Source of the DNA: Drosophila pseudoobscura | Taxonomy: Eukaryota > Arthropoda > Insecta > Diptera > Drosophilidae | Reading direction: 5' to 3' | Length of the DNA stretch: 64,000 nucleotides | NCBI RefSeq assembly: GCF_009870125.1 | Contig: NC_046683.1 | Coordinates: forward strand, 50,297,869 to 50,361,868 | Shown: in pieces, positions 58,601-64,000 of the stretch | Position numbering within the stretch: the stretch's first letter is position 1 | Layout: every line of letters starts with the position of its first letter | Made by a program: the position numbers and the translations under genes | The notes under the pieces: generated by a model | The model's database searches: none | Told to the model about the DNA's origin: nothing | The model's input: the letters and a program-made list of their open reading frames with translations, nothing else

Positions 58601-61099
58601 TCTCAATTCTTTTCATAAAAAACCTTAAAAGTAGACCACTTCATTCATTCCAAAAGAAAATAAATTACTTTAGTTTCCTTTTTAGTCAAACAGCTATGCT
58701 CCGGTTTTCGCAACTTTTTGCTTTAGATAGTTTTTAATTCAAAAATTTGTCCAATAATACTTTTAATAAAAAGCGGTTTTTGTTTTGGAAATTGAAATAG
58801 TTTGCTTAGATCTAAAGCCCATTGGCAACCGATTTCATATCGTAAGAATCTTACAGTCAATTAGCAATATTTTTGCGCTCATCGATAGGCGATTTCCGTT
58901 TTATTTCAATCCCACATAAGTATGGTATAGTTAACACTCGCGCCCCCTCATGTGTATGTAAGTTGAACCACTATTATCCAAAGAAAGCGGTCGACAAATG
59001 GAGGCTTCAGTTGATTGAGACTGCCTTAACTCTGTTGGCACCCGTTTTAGCTCGAAACTTAGCAAATCCAGTTGCAGACGTTCGAGTTATGGAAGTTCAA
59101 CCGTATTTGTATGGCTGACCCTCAAAAGTAGGCACCACTTTTCGTTGCGTTTATACAAACTTTGAACCAACGTCGAGTTCAGTTAAAACTCTCAGCGAGC
59201 CGAGTCTTAGTGTGGTTGACCTTACCACTAGAGAGCCACCTACCACCCCTCCCCCACCGCCACAGCACCGCCTCTTGACACAGAAAACCAGCCACAAGCA
59301 ACCACACACACAGCCACAACGTGTAATGAAAAACCATTTGCTATAAGTATGTTTTTTTTCTTTTGCTCCTGCAATTTTTTGTTTGTAGAAAAGGCACTAC
59401 TCTAATTATTAATTATGCAATGTTATTCAATTCCATTTGCAGAAATACCTTTGCCATCCACACCATCCAAGCAGGTGACCCACACCACCGTCGAGTCCAG
59501 GGAGAGTAAGTATAGTATCTGTCAAGATGGGGGGGGGCGGGCAGGGGGAGACCGGAGGGGGTCGATGTGCTGCTCCGTATTTGGTGCTTAACACATTCAG
59601 TGTTGAGCGTGAAAGTCACACCAGCCCGCACACACACACACAGGGGATACACACAGAGATACACAAATAGATACGTAAGGGGAAGGATACAGGATACAGG
59701 ATACGGCGAGCCACAAACAAAACTGCGAAAGTAGCAGCTAAGCCAGACAGATCCACAAGCAGGAGCTGGGGACTGCGACTGTGATCTGGGGACTGGTGGG
59801 TCTGGGGGGCTGGGACACACCCACAACAAAAAAATAAAGTAAAGCACTTTTGACTATTTCAGCGATGGGGTGGGGTTTTTTTCTCGCTCCCTCGCCCAGT
59901 CCCACATCCCCATCCCCATCCCGATCCCCACTCTTGTTGAAATTCAAGTCGAGCAGAAAAGTACACACACTTTCAAGTCTCCTGTCCTCCGGATCCCGGA
60001 GTCCGTGTCGCTGCTGCTGCTGCTGCTGCCTCTGTGTGCTTCTGGCTCCTGGCTCCGACTCCGACTCCATTCTCTGGCAAAGCAATATGCCGGGGATTAT
60101 GCTGAGGAGTAGGTGGAGGGCGGGCGAAAGGATTTTCGGGGGCATTAGGTTGGAAACACATTTGAAACACTGCCGCAGACGCTGAAGCTGAAGCTGGAAC
60201 CAGAGCTGGATGCTGGATGCCGAAGCCGAAGCCGGGGGCAGAGCAAAAGACCAAACATATTTTATTTAAAGTGACTGGCGGGCAGAGAGCAGAGCAGACC
60301 ATACCAGAGTAGAGCAGAGCAGAGCAGAGCAAAGCGCGAGAGCAATGCAACGGAACCTAATCCCGGAGTCAGGACAACAAAGGATGCCATTGTTTGTGGC
60401 CTCGTGTGTGTGTGTGTTTTTTTTTTGTTTTTTTGTATCGCAAGCCAAGATTTCCACGCAATTTAACTTGAAAAGCATGTCAGGTTAGGGTTAAGTTTTG
60501 TTTAAGAGACCGCAAAAGACTTGTACGATTCGACGATAGTGACCCACAAATAGTAGCACACTCTATACACACATATATATATGCAGTATATAATTCTGTT
60601 CATTATATACAGACAATATCATACCCTCATCACGCAACGATACAACGAAATCCCTACAAACGGATGTTGGATATGCCATGAAGAACGATTTATATCCTGG
60701 CTCTGCCTCCTCCTCATCGGGCTCGGGTGGCAGTGCCTCGGCGGCCTCGTCATCGTCATCGACCTCCATGCAGACCTCAGCCCTGCCCGGCGGCGGTGCA
60801 TCGGGCAATAGCCTCTCCGCATTGGGGGGCAGCTCCAAGGGCTCACTGGCGATAGGCAAGAGCATGTTCTACACGGAGCGACCACCGAATGAGTATTCAT
60901 CATCAGTGGGTAAGTAGCTTTTTGTTCAGCTCTTTGCTCTTCCCATCTCCTTCAGAATGATGATGTTATTTATCCCCCACCCCACCCCACCCCACAATCT
61001 ACCCCTCCACTAACGACCTTAGCTGGACTGATGCCTCCACAAAGCTGCTGGCTAACAACGTTGGGCACAGCCATCTATCTGGCAATCATCGTGCTCTGA
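49624..61099 (+). CDS. DIP-delta: Dpr-interacting protein (three Ig domains, GPI-anchored), eleven exons
   Basis: A neuronal surface receptor of the DIP family, which binds Dpr proteins in synaptic partner choice. Exons: 49624-49738, 51618-51724, 52996-53200, 53270-53431, 53584-53712, 55733-55823, 56685-56768, 57072-57181, 59443-59505, 60613-60909 and 61023-61099. They give exactly 480 codons (479 residues plus stop), with every junction in frame and GT..AG. The N-terminus (1-38) is hydrophobic, interrupted by SRFTNRR. Ig1 spans about 46-142 (C65, W77, C125 in DDRGYYMC); Ig2 about 143-238 (C169, W181, C220 in GAYLC); Ig3 about 240-334 (C263, W275, C318 in GNYRC). Then comes a Ser/Gly-rich stalk (about 356-454) and a hydrophobic C-terminus (464-479) fitting GPI attachment. 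N-glycosylation sequons include N52 and N166. The sequence agrees best with my memory of DIP-delta; family certain, paralogue likely. ATG 49624 is chosen over the in-frame 49528 because it starts the signal segment. Additional 5' non-coding exons are likely. Confidence 0.9.
49791..50103 (+). repeat. Pair of 40-bp direct repeats in DIP intron 1
   Basis: TTCAGTGTTGGTAAAAGGTA with following GTCAGTGTTGGTAA at about 49794-49831 recurs as TTCAGTGTTGCTAAAAGGTA and GTCAGTATTGGTCAA at about 50065-50103. The core CAGTGTTGGTAA also repeats within each copy. A third weaker piece, CTCAGTGTTTCTGA, is near 50137. Confidence 0.75.
50895..50960 (+). repeat. (GTGCCA)n hexamer repeat
   Basis: About ten units of GCCAGT or GCTAGT within DIP intron 1, the same hexamer family as at 9691 (opposite strand). 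Confidence 0.85.
51725..52995 (+). other. DIP intron 2
   Basis: GTGAGT donor and TTTTGTAG acceptor, phase 0, separating the first cysteine of Ig1 (C65) from its tryptophan (W77). It holds an ACGAA repeat (about 51872-51898) and a GT run near 52918. Nothing else is recognised. Confidence 0.8.
53213..53226 (+). repeat. Poly(C) run at the start of DIP intron 3
   Basis: Fourteen C residues just 12 bp after the GTAAGT donor at 53201. It does not disturb the 69-bp intron's splice sites. Confidence 0.85.
53713..55732 (+). other. DIP intron 5
   Basis: GTAAGT donor at 53713 and a CTGTATCTGCAG acceptor ending at 55732, phase 1. It contains ACAG repeats right after the donor (about 53737-53757), CATC/CAGC repeats (about 53975-54005), GT runs, ACAG repeats (about 55423-55460) and a poly(C) run near 55580. 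No further exon is recognised. Confidence 0.8.
55824..56684 (+). other. DIP intron 6
   Basis: The donor reads CAA/GTGAGT and the acceptor CCAACAG, phase 2, inside Ig3 between C263 and W275. The intron is T-rich throughout, with a GT-rich patch near 56461-56500. Confidence 0.8.
57182..59442 (+). other. DIP intron 8
   Basis: GTAAGT donor and ATTTGCAG acceptor, phase 1, after the end of Ig3. The section at about 58020-58850 is strongly AT-rich and starts with ACACTCGGAGAAAAAT, a possible degraded mobile element. The part at about 58860-59220 is of different composition and carries a promoter-like pair (TATACAAA at 59152, TCAGTT at 59179). Confidence 0.75.
59152..59184 (+). promoter_or_regulatory. 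Promoter-like TATA/initiator pair inside DIP intron 8
   Basis: TATACAAA starts at 59152 and TCAGTT (A at 59181) lies 29 bp downstream, the normal fly spacing. A transcript from here would include only the last three coding exons (stalk and GPI tail). It may equally be part of a transposon remnant. Confidence 0.3.
59506..60612 (+). other. DIP intron 9
   Basis: The donor is GTAAGT after GGAGA and the acceptor is TATATACAG, phase 1. It contains a G run near 59530, a CA run, CATCCC repeats (about 59905-59930), CTG units (about 60012-60032), AGAGC repeats (about 60305-60330) and a GT/T run near 60410. No further exon is recognised. Confidence 0.8.
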
Positions 61100-61103
61100 A
61101 ATC

Positions 61104-61109
61104 AATAAA
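61104..61109 (+). terminator. First poly(A) signal after the DIP stop codon
   Basis: AATAAA lies four bases after the stop codon (61097-61099). Another AATAAA is at 61441-61446, which would give a longer and more usual 3' untranslated region. Which is used cannot be told from sequence. Confidence 0.4.
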
Positions 61110-62564
61110 TCCTTTCAGTTACCCAATAAGCATTTACAAAATGCAGCCAAAGGGGTGGGGTCTATAGTCTGTCTATCTATCAATCTATCTACGGGGGAGA
61201 AGGGGTTAAGCCTAGGTCTATAAACATATTTCATAGCTGGAAAAGTATATCAAAATTGGAAAAAAAATATCAATAAGAAATAATGCTTCAAAAACTTGGC
61301 TCACTTCAAAGCTATAAGAATTTGTAAAATAATCAAAAAAAAAAACAAAAAACAAAAAAAACGAAAAGCAAAAAAAAAAAAACAGAAAACAAAAAAAAAA
61401 AAAACGAAAAGAAAAACGTATGAAATTTTTTTGCAAAAACAATAAAATGCTCATTGTATGTAAAATACTTATAAAACGATGGGGGATCCTAAAGCTTAAG
61501 ATATCCCGAAAAAGGAAACGCAAAAAACAAAAAACTGAGATGAAAATCTACTTGTATAATATAAAACCTATATAGTATATATATATATATATAAACTGAA
61601 AAGCAGATGCCGAGAAAGCAGAATTAAATATAGAAATCGTAAACATTTAGCAGCAAATTGTTAAGAAAAAGTCTCTGTATTTTGTTTTGGATTTTGGGGC
61701 TTAAATCGGATTTTCTTTTTGTGTGCCACAAAAGCGAAAAGCTCCTCCCCTTAGAGCCGAATTATGTTTATTAAAAATGCATTTTTGGCCAAAACCAAAA
61801 CACATCTGGTTTCTATTTGGCCAATTTCCAAAAGGAATTTGTTGCTTTTAATTGAGAGTTTCTATTTTGTTTGTTTCTTTTTTGGCAACACACAGACACA
61901 CCTACGACTACACACACACACATATCACAGACACTGAACAAACACTAAAATACTCGTACCAAACGCTGTACAAAATGTTCATATCAGACACAGACGAACA
62001 ACAGTCTGGTTTTGGTTTTTTATTTATTTTTTTGGAATTAAACATATCTGAAATTTATACAACTCTCACATGAATAGTTTTATAAAGTGGTCTTGTTTAT
62101 ATTTATCAAATTTTTGCGATATATATATATTTTTTGGCAGATATTTCTCTGTTAAATGCATTTTGATAGATTTTTGCTCAAATTTTTTATCATATTTTAT
62201 ATTTATATAGTTCTGCTCTTGATTTCTCAAATCTATTTTAAATCAAAATAACAGTTTTTCTCTTTCAATTTTTTTTTGGTGAATTTTCAAAGTTTCTTCA
62301 AGCCAAACTCCTCCGTAAATCTCCAACATTTAACTGAATTTTTGTTTTGCCAATTCCTTGGTATCCCTCCCGAATATTTCAGCATCTAATCCAAATGGCT
62401 TTTCTTGCTTTTCCGAAAAACTCTGCTGGAAATTCGTGTCGCAACTTTTCAACTTCTTCTCGGGAAAAAAATCCAATTTATTTAATGAAAGAAAAAGAGT
62501 CGCACACGGGACACGCCTCCAGTCCAGTCCAACGCCCATCGGAAGCAAACCCAATTCGTATGTA

Positions 62565-62602
<38 letters not shown>

Positions 62603-63108
62603 CATGAAATGGTCCATTGGTGGTCATGGTGCCAGAAGAAGGGAAGGGCTTAAAATGTTGTAGCCATGTGTTCGGTCGGTGGGCATTAAAACGCCTTGAA
62701 AATGTCATTAATTTTTACGATCTACCTTCTGTGATTCGCTTACACGCGTGATGCATGGCTGCCGGACTGCCTGACTGCACCCCGGATCTCCTGTTCTATG
62801 GTTAAAATTTGCAATAATAATTTTGCATTGCATCGTGATTTCGTTTCCTGCCTTTCCTGGCTTTTCTGGCTTCTGGGTTTCCTGGTTTTCGGCCTCGTCA
62901 GCGTCATCGGCCCCATCGGCCCCATCACCCGCATCGGTCGCATCGCACGTCAACGTTCGTCGCTTGCTTTTGTGCACTTTCATCATTTTTTAATAAATGT
63001 GCATGCTAATTATATTATTACTCATACGACCCGTTGCCATGTGTCTCCTGTCTGTCTCTCGCCAGTCCTTTTCCCCTTGTTTTTTGCTTTCTTCTTCGTT
63101 TCTCACTT

Positions 63109-63147
<39 letters not shown>

Positions 63148-64000
63148 GTCTGTCTGTCTTTCTCTGCGCTTCATCTGTGCGAAATACTTGCAATTAATTT
63201 CAGCATAAAATTGCATGGCCTGTGGTCTCCTGGCCCCGCACAATGACACACAGTTAACATGTCCAATTTATTGGCCATAACTCATGCCAGGGAGTGCCCA
63301 AGGAGTGAGTGAGTGAGTGAGTGAGTGGGCCATGGCCAAGTGAGTGAAAGAGTGAGAGAGATGGGCAGGAAGACAAACAGACAGACAGAAGCGCTATCGA
63401 CGGCAAAGAAAAATGACATTAAGGCCAGAAGATATATGGCACATTTGCATATAGGTTCATGCACGGAAAAGGCGGATGGCGGGATGGGGGGTGTAGGGGG
63501 GCAACAGTCAGGGGTGTGGGCCAGGTTAAAGGCCTGCCAATTTACTGTATTTATGCCATGTTGTTGCCACTGCTACTGCCACTGCCACTGCCACTGCTGC
63601 TGCTTGTGCCTCTTGCCTTGCCGCTGCACGATTTTAATATTTCAACGCGTGTTGCATCAAGTTTGCATTGACATAAACATAATGAACGATGGCGAAAACC
63701 GCATGGAAAATTGGCCTTCTCCACATTCAGGACTGGAAAAACTCTCTCCCTTCGTTTTATTAACAAAGTTAATGCCGAAAAGAAGCAAAAGCGCATTCAG
63801 TGTTTAAAATATTGATAATCAACATTGTGTGTGTGTGTGTGTGTCTGTGTTTGTGTGCTGTTGACGGGACGGGGCTCACAACAATAACGAAATTAATGTA
63901 TTTTATTTAATTTCCCCTACCCCCACCCTCTTTTATTAAGGTCGACTGGGGGAGAGGGTAAAGTGTAGAGCTGTGGATGTGAAAAATAAGGTCACTTGTG
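61110..64000. other. 3' flank of the DIP gene
   Basis: The A-rich part at 61260-61450 and the AT-rich 61540-62280 are probably 3' untranslated and downstream DNA. Beyond that are a GT run (about 62566-62599), TC then TGTC runs (about 63115-63157), GAGT repeats (about 63306-63327), CCACTG hexamers (about 63570-63600) and a GT run near 63827. No gene is supported. Confidence 0.55.
63115..63157. repeat. (TC)n-(TGTC)n compound microsatellite
   Basis: About 13 TC units run into four or five TGTC units. It generates several spurious ORFs on both strands. Confidence 0.9.

Overview
The window is nuclear DNA from a fly, most likely a Drosophila. The main evidence is two intron-containing genes of insect families with short GT..AG introns, a TATA plus TCAGTY initiator promoter, AATAAA signals after stop codons, and very abundant simple repeats. 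The repeats (CA/GT, GA/CT, CAGTGG-type hexamers, G and C runs) give an impression of the obscura group, but that is not proven. No rRNA, tRNA, CRISPR or bacterial feature was seen.

Three protein genes can be supported. (1) 4824-8236, plus strand: a seven-exon ionotropic chemoreceptor (Ir family, variant glutamate receptor) of about 890 residues, with signal peptide, split ligand-binding lobes, pore and three membrane segments, plus two low-complexity insertions. It has a recognisable core promoter (4771-4809) and poly(A) signal (8258). (2) 11162-11677, minus strand: an intronless 171-residue protein with one N-terminal membrane anchor and a divergent cytochrome-b5-like MAPR (progesterone-receptor-membrane-component) domain. 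(3) 49624-61099, plus strand: an eleven-exon gene for a three-immunoglobulin-domain GPI-anchored surface protein of the Dpr-interacting protein (DIP) family, best matching DIP-delta from memory. A weaker candidate is a 97-codon ORF at 46802-47095 (minus) with two hydrophobic segments.

Layout: 0-4.5 kb is non-coding with repeats, a 120-bp tandem duplication and a POU-octamer module. 4.5-8.3 kb is the Ir gene. 8.3-11.1 kb is non-coding, and 11.2-11.7 kb is the MAPR-like gene. 11.7-49.6 kb is a large gene-poor stretch, probably intergenic and regulatory DNA of the DIP gene. It holds a second copy of the octamer module (22990-23159), an inverted-repeat element near 30.1 kb, an LTR-like or gene-like unit near 41.0-41.9 kb, and a 5'-leader-like segment near 42.5 kb. 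49.6-61.1 kb is the DIP gene with large first introns, and 61.1-64 kb is its 3' flank.

The genes do not form a functional cluster. The Ir acts in chemosensory cilia, the DIP protein acts in neuronal surface recognition by binding Dpr proteins, and the MAPR-like protein is probably a specialised, fast-evolving retrogene-like copy. The most unusual signal is the pair of related non-coding modules about 21 kb apart, each pairing a 44-45 bp shared block with a perfect 16-bp octamer palindrome.
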